Positions 17,840-26,905 of a stretch of DNA of 64,000 bases are shown here, one piece after another. The stretch's first letter is position 1; each line of letters opens with the position of its first letter. The notes under the pieces were generated by a model. It ran no database searches and was not told the DNA's origin. It was given only the letters and a program-made list of their open reading frames with translations. Both the position numbers and the translations under genes were made by a program. The stretch lies in contig NZ_CP113949.1 of NCBI RefSeq assembly GCF_026810445.1, positions 5,675,291-5,739,290 of the forward strand. Direction: 5' to 3'. This DNA is from Pseudomonas sp. BSw22131. Lineage in GTDB: Bacteria > Pseudomonadota > Gammaproteobacteria > Pseudomonadales > Pseudomonadaceae.

Positions 17840-18913
17840 TCAGGCCCGAGCCATCAACTGCTCCAACGCCGCCTTGCGTTCATCCTTGGGCAGCCCGCCC
17901 AGCTTTTCGACCGCCTGATAAAACGCCATCCAATCACCGCCCACCTGCTTGAACAGCGCGGCAAACGCTGGCACCCACTGGTCATAAAGACCAAACGGCA
18001 GCAGCCGCGCGTTGTTCATCGGGGCGTTGATCCACGCGTCATATCGCGTGTCGCCAGCCCATTGCGTATCGCGCATCTGCCGATAATCGGCGCGCAATCG
18101 CGCGAACTCCCCAACCTTGCGCTCGCGCATTAACTCAGGGGAAAGCGGTTGCGCATACAGCAGTTTCAGGCGGTCGCGCGCATCGAGCACCAACTGCGTG
18201 AATTGATCCCGGCGCTGCGATTCCGAGAGAGTCTGCGGAGGCAAACCTCGCGCGGCCCTCCACTGACGAGTACCTTCCTGCTCGACAAAGTTGGCGTAGG
18301 ACTCATTGAATTCGCTGTCGTCCTTTACGTAGAACCGCTGATGCGCCAGCTCATGAAAAATCAGCGTCATCAGCCGCTCGCTGCCCCAATTCATCATCGA
18401 ACTGATGATGGGATCGTTGAACCACCCCAGTGTGGAGTAGGCCTCGACGCCGCTGACGTAAACGTCTTTGCCGTCGAGCTTTTGCAGCGCCGCTTCGCCA
18501 CGAGCCGCGCCTTGGTTGTAGTAACCGCGATAGGCCACGCAGCCAGCGATGGGGAAGCAATGGGTGACGGGGTCCAGAGAAAACTCGCCAGTGGCAAACA
18601 CGTTCCACACTACATACGGACGGCCAATGTCGGCGTAAAGCCGGTAGCTCTGATTGTCAGGCAAATGCAGGTGTTCGCTGGCAAAGTCCCGTGCCTTCTG
18701 CGCCTGCGTCAAACGTTCGCGCAATGCGGGATCGCGACCCGAATCGGCAATGACGTCGGCAACAGGCTCACGCGCGTGGAGCAACTGCAACTGACCCTGC
18801 GCCAACTGGCTGTAATACGACACGCTGGAGCAGCCGCCAAGCAACATGAGCACGGCCGGCAAGAGGAAGCCCGGCAAGCCAGCCTGCCAACGGGAAAGAT
18901 TGAATGAATTCAT
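17840..18913 (-). CDS. Putative zinc aminopeptidase lipoprotein (COG4324 family)
   Basis: A 357-residue lipoprotein with lipobox LLGGC (Cys28) and the zinc motif HELAHQ (His187, Glu188, His191). Downstream NESYANFVEQEG may supply the third ligand Glu. It belongs to the predicted aminopeptidase family PF10023, whose substrate is unknown. Cys-Ser at the lipidation site predicts outer-membrane sorting facing the periplasm. The PAO1 homologue is also beside the PA0062-type lipoprotein gene, which here is divergent. Confidence 0.85.
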   Translation of the reverse strand: MNSFNLSRWQAGLPGFLLPAVLMLLGGCSSVSYYSQLAQGQLQLLHAREPVADVIADSGRDPALRERLTQAQKARDFASEHLHLPDNQSYRLYADIGRPYVVWNVFATGEFSLDPVTHCFPIAGCVAYRGYYNQGAARGEAALQKLDGKDVYVSGVEAYSTLGWFNDPIISSMMNWGSERLMTLIFHELAHQRFYVKDDSEFNESYANFVEQEGTRQWRAARGLPPQTLSESQRRDQFTQLVLDARDRLKLLYAQPLSPELMRERKVGEFARLRADYRQMRDTQWAGDTRYDAWINAPMNNARLLPFGLYDQWVPAFAALFKQVGGDWMAFYQAVEKLGGLPKDERKAALEQLMARA

Positions 18914-19022
18914 GCAGCGGCCTTAAAGTCGAAAGCGTTGAGGTCCTGAATGCCTAGCGTTATGCCGGACGCACGGACATCAACGCAACTCCCATCGCCG
19001 CCTGATCACAACGGAGCCTTTA

Positions 19023-19442
19023 ATGCGCCCGCTTCCCTTAATCGTTGCACTTGGATTGCTTGGCGGTTGTGCAAGCCCACTGCCACCGGTAGATCCGCAA
19101 CAGGCCTGGATTGACCTGCACACCTTCACCGGCAAACTGGTGATGGCCGACAAGCTGGACGGCAAGCGGACCGAAGACGGTCGGTACTTTCAGGTAACCC
19201 CTGGAAGGCACGAGCTGCAAGTGCGCTACGACTACGAATACGCGGCAGGCGGGCTTGGGTTGTCGATGGACATCTACAACGAAACTACCTGCTACGTGAC
19301 TGTCCGTTACGACAACTTCGAAGCTGGCCGTCGCTATCGACTCGAAGTCCGCGACATCGCCAACAGTATCGACGCAGAGCTCAAAGATGAGCAGCGCAAG
19401 GTGCTGGCTGAAGAAAGCGACGTGTTTTGTATGCCTTGGTAA
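19023..19442 (+). CDS. PA0061/PA0062-family lipoprotein
   Basis: A 139-residue lipoprotein with lipobox LLGGC (Cys16). The mature part is mainly beta-strand (GRHELQVRYDYEYAAGG, TCYVTVRYDNFEAGRRYRLEV) and includes two Cys, near residue 92 and in the C-terminal FCMPW, which may form a disulfide. No catalytic motif. GGAG precedes the ATG. Function unknown; the family is confined mostly to pseudomonads. Confidence 0.8.
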   Translation: MRPLPLIVALGLLGGCASPLPPVDPQQAWIDLHTFTGKLVMADKLDGKRTEDGRYFQVTPGRHELQVRYDYEYAAGGLGLSMDIYNETTCYVTVRYDNFEAGRRYRLEVRDIANSIDAELKDEQRKVLAEESDVFCMPW

Positions 19443-19451
19443 TGCCTGGGC

Positions 19452-19685
19452 TCAACGACCATTGTTCTGGTAGATGACCTTCTTCGTCCCGTTTTCGCAC
19501 GTCCCGACGACCATGTTCTGATCTTGTACTTCGTCGTTCCGGACGATCTCCAGCGTGTAGGAACTCACGTTCTGCGCCTGGATTTTTGCTTCGATCTCGG
19601 TCTTCAGCTCTTCACAGGGCTTGGGCGCTGCAAAGACATTGCCGCAGAGTGCTGTGGCGATAAGGGCTAACGCGATGCGGTTCAT
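19452..19685 (-). CDS. DUF1161 small periplasmic protein (paralogue 1)
   Basis: A 77-residue secreted protein with signal peptide MNRIALALIATALCGNVFA. The mature domain has two conserved Cys (KPCEEL and VGTCENGTK), probably a disulfide, and the DUF1161 pattern SSYTLEIV..VVGTC..GTKKVIY. A second copy lies at 21625-21849. The reverse complement of CAAGGAGTCGATC places AGGAG before the ATG. Function unknown. Confidence 0.85.
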   Translation of the reverse strand: MNRIALALIATALCGNVFAAPKPCEELKTEIEAKIQAQNVSSYTLEIVRNDEVQDQNMVVGTCENGTKKVIYQNNGR

Positions 19686-19773
19686 GATCGACTCCTTGAA
19701 TGCCGCACAATGGTCGGCGGCTTAGATACGACACCCGGCGCAATGGGCAGTTCTGGCCTTGCTGAAACGAAAG

Positions 19774-19805
19774 CGACCCGCACGGCGTTGAAGCCGGGCG
19801 GGTCG
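19774..19805 (-). terminator. Probable terminator of osmC
   Basis: Stem CGACCCGC (19774-19781) with GCGGGTCG (19798-19805) and a GGC/GCC inner stem. Read on the minus strand it follows osmC by 24 bp and is trailed by a moderately T-rich stretch (CTTTCGTTTC). Confidence 0.5.
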
Positions 19806-19828
19806 TCTTGGTCCAGCGCTATGGGCGA

Positions 19829-20260
19829 TTAGCTCAGCAGCGTTGCGTCCAGAGTGATTTTTGCGTTCAGCACCTTGGATACCGGGCAGCCTTCTTTGGC
19901 CATGGCGGTCAGTTTGTCGAACTGCTCCTGAGTTGCTCCGGGCACTTTGGCCTTCAGGGTCAGGTGGACGGCAGTGATTGCGAAGCCGCCTTCGACTTCA
20001 TCCAGAGTGACATCAGCGGTGGTGTCGATGCTGTCGGCTTTCAGGTTTTCGCCACCGAGGATCATGGACAGTGCCATGGAGAAACAGCCTGCGTGGGCAG
20101 CGCCGATCAATTCTTCAGGGTTGGTGCCTTTGCCGCCTTCAAAGCGAGCCTTGAAGCCGTACGGTGCTTCGCGCAGTACGCCAGTTTCAGTAGAGATGCT
20201 GCCGATACCGGTTTTGAGGTCACCTTCCCAATGGGCGGATGCTTTCTTGACGATGCTCAT
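19829..20260 (-). CDS. osmC: OsmC organic hydroperoxide reductase
   Basis: Thiol peroxidase that reduces organic hydroperoxides, 143 residues as usual for OsmC. Catalytic Cys59 (AHAGCFSMAL) and Cys125 (KEGCPVSKVL) are present, together with the helical dimer core. The start MSIVKKASAHW at 20260 has CAGGAGAC upstream; a longer frame to 20410 lacks a ribosome site. OsmC rather than Ohr is supported by the SIVKKASAHWEGDLKTG N-terminus. Stress or stationary-phase induction is typical of the family. Confidence 0.94.
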   Translation of the reverse strand: MSIVKKASAHWEGDLKTGIGSISTETGVLREAPYGFKARFEGGKGTNPEELIGAAHAGCFSMALSMILGGENLKADSIDTTADVTLDEVEGGFAITAVHLTLKAKVPGATQEQFDKLTAMAKEGCPVSKVLNAKITLDATLLS

Positions 20261-20533
20261 AATGTCTCCTGATGAAGGGCGTGCGAGAGATCGCACAGGA
20301 ACAAGGAATCTGAGGATAGACGCTCGGGCAAAGTTCAACGGCAATAAAAATCCGATTATCACGCGCTGGGTATATCCGACAGAAATAGTAGGAAATTTCA
20401 CCTCAGCCATTGAAACCTCGTCACATGGCCTTATCCTATAGCCTTAACGCAAATATTTAGGCTTAAGGCCGGCGAGCTCACTGCTTCACGTTGATTTGAG
20501 CCCGCCGCAAGCCCAAGAGGATATCAGTGACCT

Positions 20534-21535
20534 ATGAAACGACTAGCCGATGTAAAGATTTCCGTGCTCGATCTGGTGCCGGTTCGTGAGGACAAAGGCC
20601 CGGCCGACTCGCTGCGCAAGTCTCTGGACCTTGCCCAGCACGCCGAGAAATGGGGCTACAACCGTTTCTGGGTCGCCGAGCACCACAACATGGACGGCAT
20701 CGCCAGCTCCGCCACCTCGGTGTTGCTGGCCTATCTGGCAGGCGGCACTTCAACGATACGCGTCGGATCTGGTGGCGTGATGCTGCCTAACCATGCGCCT
20801 CTGGTGATTGCAGAACAGTTCGGCACTCTCGCCAGCTTGTATCCCGGCCGTATCGACCTCGGCCTGGGCCGTGCGCCGGGATCTGATCAGATGACCGCTC
20901 GCGCACTGCGGCGTGAGCGCTCCGGCAGTGCTGATGACTTCCCTGATGACGTTGCCGAGCTGATGGCCTACCTCGGCCCGCGCCAGCCTCATCAGCGGGT
21001 GGTTGCCGTGCCAGGCACTGACACCAATGTTCCGGTCTGGTTGCTGGGTTCGAGTCTTTTCAGTGCACAACTGGCTGGCGAACGTGGCCTGCCCTATGCA
21101 TTTGCATCGCACTTTGCCCCGCGCTTCATGCACGAGGCGATTCGCGTTTACCGCAATCATTTCAAACCTTCCGCAACGCTGGACAAGCCCTACGTTATGT
21201 TGGGCGTGCCATTGTCTGCCGCCGACACCGATGAACGCGCGGACTATCTGGTGACGTCTGTGTACCAGCGGATCCTTGCGCTGATGCGCGGGCAGACACT
21301 GATGCAGCGCCCCCCGGTTGAGTCCATGAACGGATTGTGGCTGCCCCACGAGCGCGAAGCGGTGATGGACTTCCTGGGCCTTGCGATGGTGGGCGGTCCC
21401 GAGAAAATTCGCGCGCGGCTGGAAGTGCTGCTTGAGCAGACTGACGCCGATGAGCTGATTTTCACCTGCGATATGTATGAGCACGCAGACCGGTTGCGCT
21501 CTTACGAAATTCTCGCCCAGGTTGCGAAAGGCTAA
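20534..21535 (+). CDS. LLM-class flavin-dependent oxidoreductase (YhbW-like)
   Basis: A 333-residue luciferase-like TIM-barrel monooxygenase. Typical motifs are the N-terminal ISVLDLVPV strand, FWVAEHHNM, the flavin-site stretch [20 protein letters not shown] in two parts, and [13 protein letters not shown]. It would use reduced flavin and oxygen; the substrate is unknown. Single gene, divergent from osmC, with a bidirectional terminator after it. Confidence 0.88.
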   Translation: MKRLADVKISVLDLVPVREDKGPADSLRKSLDLAQHAEKWGYNRFWVAEHHNMDGIASSATSVLLAYLAGGTSTIRVGSGGVMLPNHAPLVIAEQFGTLASLYPGRIDLGLGRAPGSDQMTARALRRERSGSADDFPDDVAELMAYLGPRQPHQRVVAVPGTDTNVPVWLLGSSLFSAQLAGERGLPYAFASHFAPRFMHEAIRVYRNHFKPSATLDKPYVMLGVPLSAADTDERADYLVTSVYQRILALMRGQTLMQRPPVESMNGLWLPHEREAVMDFLGLAMVGGPEKIRARLEVLLEQTDADELIFTCDMYEHADRLRSYEILAQVAKG

Positions 21536-21576
21536 GACTGCAGGAAGCGCAGGCGCTCACAGCTTTTTCATGGCTC

Positions 21577-21606
21577 ATAAAAAACCGACGCAAACGCGTC
21601 GGTTTC
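21577..21606. terminator. Rho-independent terminator (mainly minus strand)
   Basis: Perfect 9-bp stem AACCGACGC/GCGTCGGTT (21583-21591 with 21596-21604), loop AAAC. Read from the minus strand it ends in TTTTTT just after the second DUF1161 gene; it also follows the LLM gene. Confidence 0.85.
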
Positions 21607-21624
21607 AGTTTCAACAGCGGGCAA

Positions 21625-21849
21625 TCAGCCGCGCTTGTACACGATTTCCTTGGAGCCGCCTTCACAGGTACCGACCACTTTACCGTCAGCAGCTGCGCCT
21701 TTATCGACGGCTTCCAGGGTGTACGAGGTGGCGCCATTCGCTTTGACCTTGGCGTCGATCTCAGCTTTCACATCATCACAAGACTTGCCAGCCGCCATGG
21801 TGGTGCCAGCAATACTCAACAAACCTACCGCCAAAATAAACTTCTTCAT
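21625..21849 (-). CDS. DUF1161 small periplasmic protein (paralogue 2)
   Basis: A 74-residue secreted protein with signal peptide MKKFILAVGLLSIAGTTMA. The mature part aligns with the protein at 19452-19685: conserved Cys in KSCDDV and VGTCEGGSK, shared pattern SYTLE and VVGTC. Both are small, acidic and disulfide-likely. The ATG has GGGAGCG upstream on the minus strand. Function unknown. Confidence 0.86.
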   Translation of the reverse strand: MKKFILAVGLLSIAGTTMAAGKSCDDVKAEIDAKVKANGATSYTLEAVDKGAAADGKVVGTCEGGSKEIVYKRG

Positions 21850-21879
21850 CGGTCACGCTCCCCTGTCAGGCCCAACTTC

Positions 21880-21910
21880 AAGCAAGAAAGGCCGCCTGAT
21901 CAAGCGGCCC
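21880..21910 (-). terminator. Probable terminator of the dodecin gene
   Basis: Stem GGCCGC/GCGGCC (21890-21895 with 21904-21909), followed on the minus strand by CTTTCTTGC. It lies 88 bp past the dodecin stop. Confidence 0.5.
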
Positions 21911-21997
21911 GATGACCCCGCATGCGCTTTGATTCAAAGACTGCGTGCGATGTTCAGCGAAGGTTATGGCACTCGGCCAGCTCAAAAGTTCAGCAGA

Positions 21998-22210
21998 TCA
22001 GCTCTTGTCGATGCGGAAGCCGACTTTGAGTGTCACCTGAAAGTGCGCCACTTTGTTGTTCTCGATATGGCCGCGCGTTTCCAGCACCTCAAACCAGTCC
22101 ATATGCCGAACGCTCTTACCCGCCTCAGCGAGTGCGTTGTTGATTGCATCTTCGACGGTGGTGGTCGACGAGCCGACCAGTTCGAGCATTTTGTAAGTGT
22201 GTTCAGACAT
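21998..22210 (-). CDS. Dodecin family flavin-binding protein
   Basis: A 70-residue dodecin, a small protein that forms hollow dodecamers and stores flavins (or CoA in some bacteria). Motifs: YKMLELVGSSTTTVEDAI at the N-terminus, WFEVLETRG in the middle strand, and VAHFQVTLKVGFRID at the end. The Trp at the flavin-stacking position is present. The start at 22210 has AGGAGAAC upstream; the longer frame to 22366 is not supported. Confidence 0.93.
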   Translation of the reverse strand: MSEHTYKMLELVGSSTTTVEDAINNALAEAGKSVRHMDWFEVLETRGHIENNKVAHFQVTLKVGFRIDKS

Positions 22211-22390
22211 GGCAGTTCTCCTGAAAAATTCTTCAATGGGAGCGTAGCATTGAACCAGCCCCCTACATCTGTGCCGAAAACCTCTCGATAAGTTCACAAG
22301 AAACGGTACCTCGACACTTTCACTGCACTTTCTCAGAACCCTGTAGTCCCAAACAACACACGCCATTCATCATTGCAGGAGAGTCATATC

Positions 22391-22717
22391 ATGCCATTCA
22401 CGTCATCCCGTAAAGCGTCGTTGCAAAGCATGGAAGCCGAGATCGAGAGCCTGCTCAAGTCGCTTGAGAGCTTAAAATCAGACGCTTCTGACGAGTCGCG
22501 CAAGACATTGAAAAACCTCAAAGCAAACGCCGAAAGCGCGCTGAGCCATTCGCGCAGCCTGCTGAGCGATGTCTACGAAGACGTCAAAGTGAAGACCCGT
22601 GAAACCAGCGTCGCCACCCGTGACTACGCACAAGAACATCCTTGGACTACAGCTGGTGTAGCTGTGGGCGCGGTTGGTCTGCTCGCCGCTTACCTGCTTT
22701 TCAAACGCGGCAACTGA
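22391..22717 (+). CDS. DUF883 (ElaB/YqjD-type) membrane-anchored protein
   Basis: A 108-residue protein with an alpha-helical, coiled-coil-prone N-terminal part (SMEAEIESLLKSLESLKSDA) and one C-terminal membrane segment (GVAVGAVGLLAAYLLF) ending in KRGN. Members tether stationary-phase ribosomes to the inner membrane in E. coli; whether this copy does is unknown. The start at 22391 has GCAGGAGAG upstream. Confidence 0.88.
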   Translation: MPFTSSRKASLQSMEAEIESLLKSLESLKSDASDESRKTLKNLKANAESALSHSRSLLSDVYEDVKVKTRETSVATRDYAQEHPWTTAGVAVGAVGLLAAYLLFKRGN

Positions 22718-22729
22718 TTACGCCCGACC

Positions 22730-23617
22730 CTAACGTCCAAGCTCGCTTTTGAGCCACTGCGCCAATTGCTGAGCACGCCCGTCTGCGGCACGTTTGGGCA
22801 CCCATAGCGCTAGCTGCGCCGGGGTTTCGCTGAAACCCCACGGCGCAGTCAGGCGTCCTGCCTTCAAATCATCGGCCACCAGCGGTTCAGGGGCGATGGC
22901 GATACCCAACCCTGCGACGGCGGCTTCCAGCAAGTAGTAAAGATGCTCGAATCCTTGTCCAAAATGTAGGGCGCCGGGGTCTATTCCGTTCTGCGTTGCC
23001 CAACTTGGCCAAGCCTGTGGGCGGGAAGTGGTCTGCAATAGGGATTGATCAAGCAACGCCTGCACAGGCGCATTGCTCAGTTGTTCGAAGCCGCTGAAGC
23101 GCGGGCTCATCACCGGCCCGATCCGCTCGCTCACCAACTCGAACACCTGCATGTCAGCAGGCCAGGGCGGCTCAGCAAAAACCAGCAATGCATCCAGTCC
23201 CGGACGCCGCGGATCCAGATCTCCTTCTCCCGCCGAAAGGTGCAGACGCAAGTCAGGCAGATCAGCATTCAGACGTCCCAGACGGGGAATGAACCAGCGC
23301 GCGAGCAGACTGCCCGAGCAACCCAGTACAAAAGGCGCGTCGTCGCTGCCTCTGGCCAGTTCGGCGCAGACACTGCGGAGTCGATCAAAGGCCTCACCGC
23401 TGGCGTCCCGCAGGCGAATGCCAGCATCTGTGAGTTTGAGGCCACGGCCATCTTTGCTGAACAAACTCACGCCGAGGTGTTCTTCGAGCACTTTCAGCTG
23501 TCGGCTGACAGCCCCATGGGTAACGTGCAGCTGCTCCGCTGCCTGACTGACACTGCTCAGACGAGCAGCGGCTTCAAAGGCACGCAGGGCATTAAGAGGG
23601 GGAAGGTCTCGGCTCAT
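22730..23617 (-). CDS. trpI: TrpI, LysR-type activator of trpBA
   Basis: A 295-residue LysR regulator with an N-terminal winged HTH ([20 protein letters not shown], then [17 protein letters not shown]) and a C-terminal effector domain. Its divergence from trpBA, the arrangement that defines TrpI in pseudomonads, makes the call firm. TrpI activates trpBA when indoleglycerol phosphate accumulates. Confidence 0.94.
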   Translation of the reverse strand: MSRDLPPLNALRAFEAAARLSSVSQAAEQLHVTHGAVSRQLKVLEEHLGVSLFSKDGRGLKLTDAGIRLRDASGEAFDRLRSVCAELARGSDDAPFVLGCSGSLLARWFIPRLGRLNADLPDLRLHLSAGEGDLDPRRPGLDALLVFAEPPWPADMQVFELVSERIGPVMSPRFSGFEQLSNAPVQALLDQSLLQTTSRPQAWPSWATQNGIDPGALHFGQGFEHLYYLLEAAVAGLGIAIAPEPLVADDLKAGRLTAPWGFSETPAQLALWVPKRAADGRAQQLAQWLKSELGR

Positions 23618-23737
23618 GATATCTGTGAGTTTTCCTGACAGGTTGCGCAGATCTTATCGGTTTTCATCGGGCGCGGGGCTGGTTAAAGTGTGTTCACTGC
23701 CTCAACTGGCAAACATTATTCGATACCCGGAGGTTCC
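23618..23737. promoter_or_regulatory. trpI-trpB divergent control region
   Basis: This 120-bp space between the trpI and trpB starts must carry the TrpI sites and the two overlapping promoters known from other pseudomonads. I could not assign individual sites with certainty. GGAGG lies 5 bases before the trpB ATG. Confidence 0.6.
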
Positions 23738-24964
23738 ATGAGCCAGACCCAGACTCAATATCGCACCGGTCCTGACGCTAAAGGCATGTTCGGCATGTTC
23801 GGCGGTCGTTACGTGGCTGAAACCCTGATGCCGCTGATTCTTGATCTGAATCGCGAATATGAAGCGGCCAAGATCGATCCTTCCTTCCTCAAGGATATGG
23901 CGTACTTTCAGCGCGACTACGTTGGCCGTCCAAACCCTCTGTATTTCGCTGAGCGCCTGACCGAACACTGCGGCGGCGCCAAGATCTACTTCAAGCGCGA
24001 AGAGCTCAACCACACCGGCGCGCACAAAATTAACAACTGCATCGGCCAGGTGCTGCTGGCGGTGCGCATGGGCAAAAAGCGCATCATCGCTGAGACTGGC
24101 GCGGGCATGCACGGCGTTGCCACTGCGACCGTGGCAGCACGGTTCGGCCTGAAATGTGTGATCTACATGGGCACCACCGACATTGATCGCCAACAGGCAA
24201 ACGTGTATCGCATGCGCTTGCTGGGCGCTGAAATCATCCCCGTGGTTGCCGGCACCGGCACGCTCAAGGATGCGATGAACGAGGCATTGCGTGACTGGGT
24301 GACCAACGTCGACAGCACGTTCTACATGATCGGCACAGTTGCCGGCCCGCACCCTTATCCTGCGATGGTGCGTGATTTCCAGGCTGTTATCGGCAAGGAA
24401 ACCCGCGAGCAGATGCTGGCTCAGGAAGGCCGTATGCCCGACTCACTGGTGGCGTGCGTCGGTGGCGGCTCCAACGCCATGGGCCTGTTCCACCCATTTC
24501 TTGATGACACCAGCGTTGAGATCATCGGCGTGGAAGCGGCCGGTCACGGCATCGCAACCGGTAAGCATGCCGCCAGCCTGAACGGCGGCGTACCGGGCGT
24601 GCTGCACGGCAATCGTACCTTCCTGCTGCAGGACGACGACGGGCAGATAACCGACGCCCATTCGATTTCTGCCGGTCTGGATTATCCGGGCATCGGCCCC
24701 GAGCACGCCTGGTTGCATGAGATCGGTCGCGTTCAGTACACCTCTGTTACCGACGACGAGGCCCTCGCTGCGTTCCATCAGTGCTGCCTGCTGGAAGGGA
24801 TCATTCCCGCGCTGGAAACCGCGCACGCACTGGCCGAAGCGGTCAAACGCGCGCCTTCGCTGCCAAAGGATCACTTGATGGTGATCAACTTGTCTGGTCG
24901 CGGCGACAAGGACATGCAAACCGTGATGCATCACCTGGATCTGTCCAAGCAGGAGAAACACTGA
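23738..24964 (+). CDS. trpB: Tryptophan synthase beta subunit
   Basis: PLP enzyme that joins indole and serine to tryptophan, 408 residues. PLP Lys97 is in HTGAHKINN, catalytic Glu119 in AETGAGMHG, and the phosphate-binding Gly loop is VGGGSNAMG. The start [10 protein letters not shown] at 23738 has a strong GGAGG. The trpB stop overlaps the trpA start by one base (TGATG), so the two subunits are made in coupled amounts for the alpha2-beta2 complex. Confidence 0.98.
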   Translation: MSQTQTQYRTGPDAKGMFGMFGGRYVAETLMPLILDLNREYEAAKIDPSFLKDMAYFQRDYVGRPNPLYFAERLTEHCGGAKIYFKREELNHTGAHKINNCIGQVLLAVRMGKKRIIAETGAGMHGVATATVAARFGLKCVIYMGTTDIDRQQANVYRMRLLGAEIIPVVAGTGTLKDAMNEALRDWVTNVDSTFYMIGTVAGPHPYPAMVRDFQAVIGKETREQMLAQEGRMPDSLVACVGGGSNAMGLFHPFLDDTSVEIIGVEAAGHGIATGKHAASLNGGVPGVLHGNRTFLLQDDDGQITDAHSISAGLDYPGIGPEHAWLHEIGRVQYTSVTDDEALAAFHQCCLLEGIIPALETAHALAEAVKRAPSLPKDHLMVINLSGRGDKDMQTVMHHLDLSKQEKH

Positions 24965-25776
24965 TGAGCCGCCTGCAAACACGCTTTGCTGAATTGAAAC
25001 AACAGAACCGTGCTGCGCTGGTGACGTTCATCACCGGTGGCGATCCGGACTACGACACCTCGCTGGCGATCCTCAGGGGTCTGCCAAAACATGGCGCGGA
25101 TGTCATCGAGCTGGGCATGCCGTTCACCGACCCGATGGCCGATGGTCCGGCCATCCAGCTGGCCAACATTCGTGCGCTGACCGCCAAGCAGAATCTGGCG
25201 AAAACACTGCAGATGGTCAGCGATTTTCGTGTCGAGGACAGCACTACGCCGCTGGTGCTGATGGGTTACTACAATCCGATTCATGCCTACGGCATCGAGC
25301 GATTCATCGCCGCCGCCAGTGAAGCGGGTGTGGACGGTCTTATCGTGGTCGATCTGCCTCCCGAGCATAACGATGAACTGTGCGAACCGGCGCAGGCCGC
25401 AGGTCTGGATTTCATCCGCCTGACCACGCCGACGACTGACGATGTACGGCTGCCGACGGTGCTCAATGGCAGCTCGGGTTTTGTGTACTACGTCTCCGTC
25501 GCTGGCGTGACCGGTGCTGGCGCTGCGACCACCGAGCACGTGAAAGAAGCGATCGAACGTCTGCGTCGTCATACAGATTTGCCGATCAGTGTCGGCTTTG
25601 GTATTCGTACTCCGGAGCAAGCGGCCGCCATCGCGCGGTTGGCAGACGGTGTGGTCGTCGGCTCGGCGCTGATCGATCAGATCGCTGGTGCCAAGTCTTC
25701 CGACGATGCAATTACCGGTGTGCTGACACTTTGCTCGGCGTTGTCTGAAGGCGTACGCAAGGCACGCATCAGCTGA
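24964..25776 (+). CDS. trpA: Tryptophan synthase alpha subunit
   Basis: TIM-barrel lyase that cleaves indoleglycerol phosphate to indole, which channels to TrpB. The 270 residues include catalytic Glu49 ([11 protein letters not shown]) and Asp60 (MADGP), and the phosphate site [11 protein letters not shown]. The start overlaps the trpB stop. Followed by a strong terminator, so trpBA is a two-gene operon separate from trpE/trpGDC. Confidence 0.98.
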   Translation: MSRLQTRFAELKQQNRAALVTFITGGDPDYDTSLAILRGLPKHGADVIELGMPFTDPMADGPAIQLANIRALTAKQNLAKTLQMVSDFRVEDSTTPLVLMGYYNPIHAYGIERFIAAASEAGVDGLIVVDLPPEHNDELCEPAQAAGLDFIRLTTPTTDDVRLPTVLNGSSGFVYYVSVAGVTGAGAATTEHVKEAIERLRRHTDLPISVGFGIRTPEQAAAIARLADGVVVGSALIDQIAGAKSSDDAITGVLTLCSALSEGVRKARIS

Positions 25777-25832
25777 AGGTAAAGTTTTTGATACAGAGGA
25801 ATTCGGGCCTCTGAGCGCGCACTAAGCAGTAC

Positions 25833-25872
25833 AGCAAAAGGGTTCAGGACCAGATTCTGAACCCTTTTTGCT
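25833..25872 (+). terminator. Rho-independent terminator of trpBA
   Basis: Stem AGCAAAAGGGTTCAG (25833-25847) pairs with CTGAACCCTTTTTGCT (25857-25872), loop 9 nt. The T5 tract is inside the 3' arm. Confidence 0.88.
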
Positions 25873-25900
25873 GATCCGTATTTGTTCAGGAGCGCGCTAC

Positions 25901-26428
25901 ATGAAAGTGTCAAATCGTTTGATTGCGGGGCTGGGCATCGTGATGATCAGTGCAACTACGCTGGTAAATGCGGCCGGGCCTGATCAGCGTGACGATCACG
26001 ATAATCGCGGGCCAGCTAACCACCAGGACCAAGGGCGGGGCAGTGATCGGGGCAACGGTCAGCCCGGCGGTAATGGACCAGGCAACAACCAGCCGCAGAA
26101 TAACCAGCCGCACCCAGGCCAGCCTGGAAATGACCAGCGTGCAGACAACCGTGGCGGCGGTCGCCCGCCTGCAAATTTCGACGACGTGCGACGCCAGGTG
26201 TATGAACACCGCGAGGTAATCGGCCGAGGTCAGCCGCTACCGCCCAACGTGCGTATCGTGCGCGGTCATCCGCTGCCACGCGGCTACGGCAAGCGTCTGA
26301 ACAGCCGGTCGTTGCAATACCTGCCGCGCTACGACGGCTATGAGTGGCGTCGTCTTGGCCCTGACGTTGTGCTGATCGCCATCGGCAGCGGGATCGTCTA
26401 CGAAATCCTGGAAGGCGTTTTGAACTGA
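25901..26428 (+). CDS. CigR/RcnB-like secreted or periplasmic protein with Asn/Gly/Pro/Gln-rich linker
   Basis: A 175-residue protein with signal peptide (cleaved near VNAAG). Residues about 25-90 are a low-complexity Asp/Asn/Gly/Pro/Gln/Arg-rich linker. The C-terminal 80 residues form the RcnB/CigR-type domain: PNVRIVRGHPLPRGYGKRL, LPRYDGYEWRRLGPDVVLI and a terminal hydrophobic GIVYEILEGVL. In Salmonella CigR modulates a type III effector and RcnB affects nickel/cobalt; neither role can be assigned here. The start at 25901 has CAGGAGCG upstream. Confidence 0.78.
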   Translation: MKVSNRLIAGLGIVMISATTLVNAAGPDQRDDHDNRGPANHQDQGRGSDRGNGQPGGNGPGNNQPQNNQPHPGQPGNDQRADNRGGGRPPANFDDVRRQVYEHREVIGRGQPLPPNVRIVRGHPLPRGYGKRLNSRSLQYLPRYDGYEWRRLGPDVVLIAIGSGIVYEILEGVLN

Positions 26429-26503
26429 GTCCAGATCAGCGAGCGGGTTCGTTTGCTGAACAATATCGCTTTACGTTAGCGAAGGACTCAAGCGCCATAC
26501 CCT

Positions 26504-26836
26504 CTAACGCCTGAACATACCTACATTCAGCTCACGCATCCCGCCCATCCAGATCGCGTGTTCGGTGTGATCCGCCAAGTCGTCTCCTGTGTCGGGGTGC
26601 GTGAACACCACCAGTCCGTTTCGGTTCATCGCCAGCCATAACATGACGTCGGCAAATTTCGAATGATCAAACGCCAGCTGGCAACTCCAGTCTGGATGCG
26701 GTCCGACCGGGCGCTCGTGTACACGGCCCATCTTCACGTCAAACCTGGCCGCAACGGTTTCGCACAACGCCCGAGCTTGCTCGATGGTTTGCGCGTCGAA
26801 ATAAACGTGAGCGTGGTATCCCTCTACAACTGACAT
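26504..26836 (-). CDS. DOPA 4,5-dioxygenase-like small protein
   Basis: A 110-residue protein of the DOPA 4,5-dioxygenase-like family (PF08883). Family histidines are in EGYHAHVYFD, ERPVGPHPDWSCQLAF, and VVFTHPDTGDDLADHTEHAIWMGG; these would be metal ligands. Many bacterial members have no proven dioxygenase activity. The ATG at 26836 has GAGGG upstream; a GTG four codons earlier is the alternative. Located next to the choline-sulfate regulator gene but not obviously linked. Confidence 0.82.
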   Translation of the reverse strand: MSVVEGYHAHVYFDAQTIEQARALCETVAARFDVKMGRVHERPVGPHPDWSCQLAFDHSKFADVMLWLAMNRNGLVVFTHPDTGDDLADHTEHAIWMGGMRELNVGMFRR

Positions 26837-26905
26837 GGTGGCCCTCACTGTTTGAGTTGATTGAGCAGAGCGATGTGCGGGTGCATGCCGTCGCGCTACA
26901 GGTTT

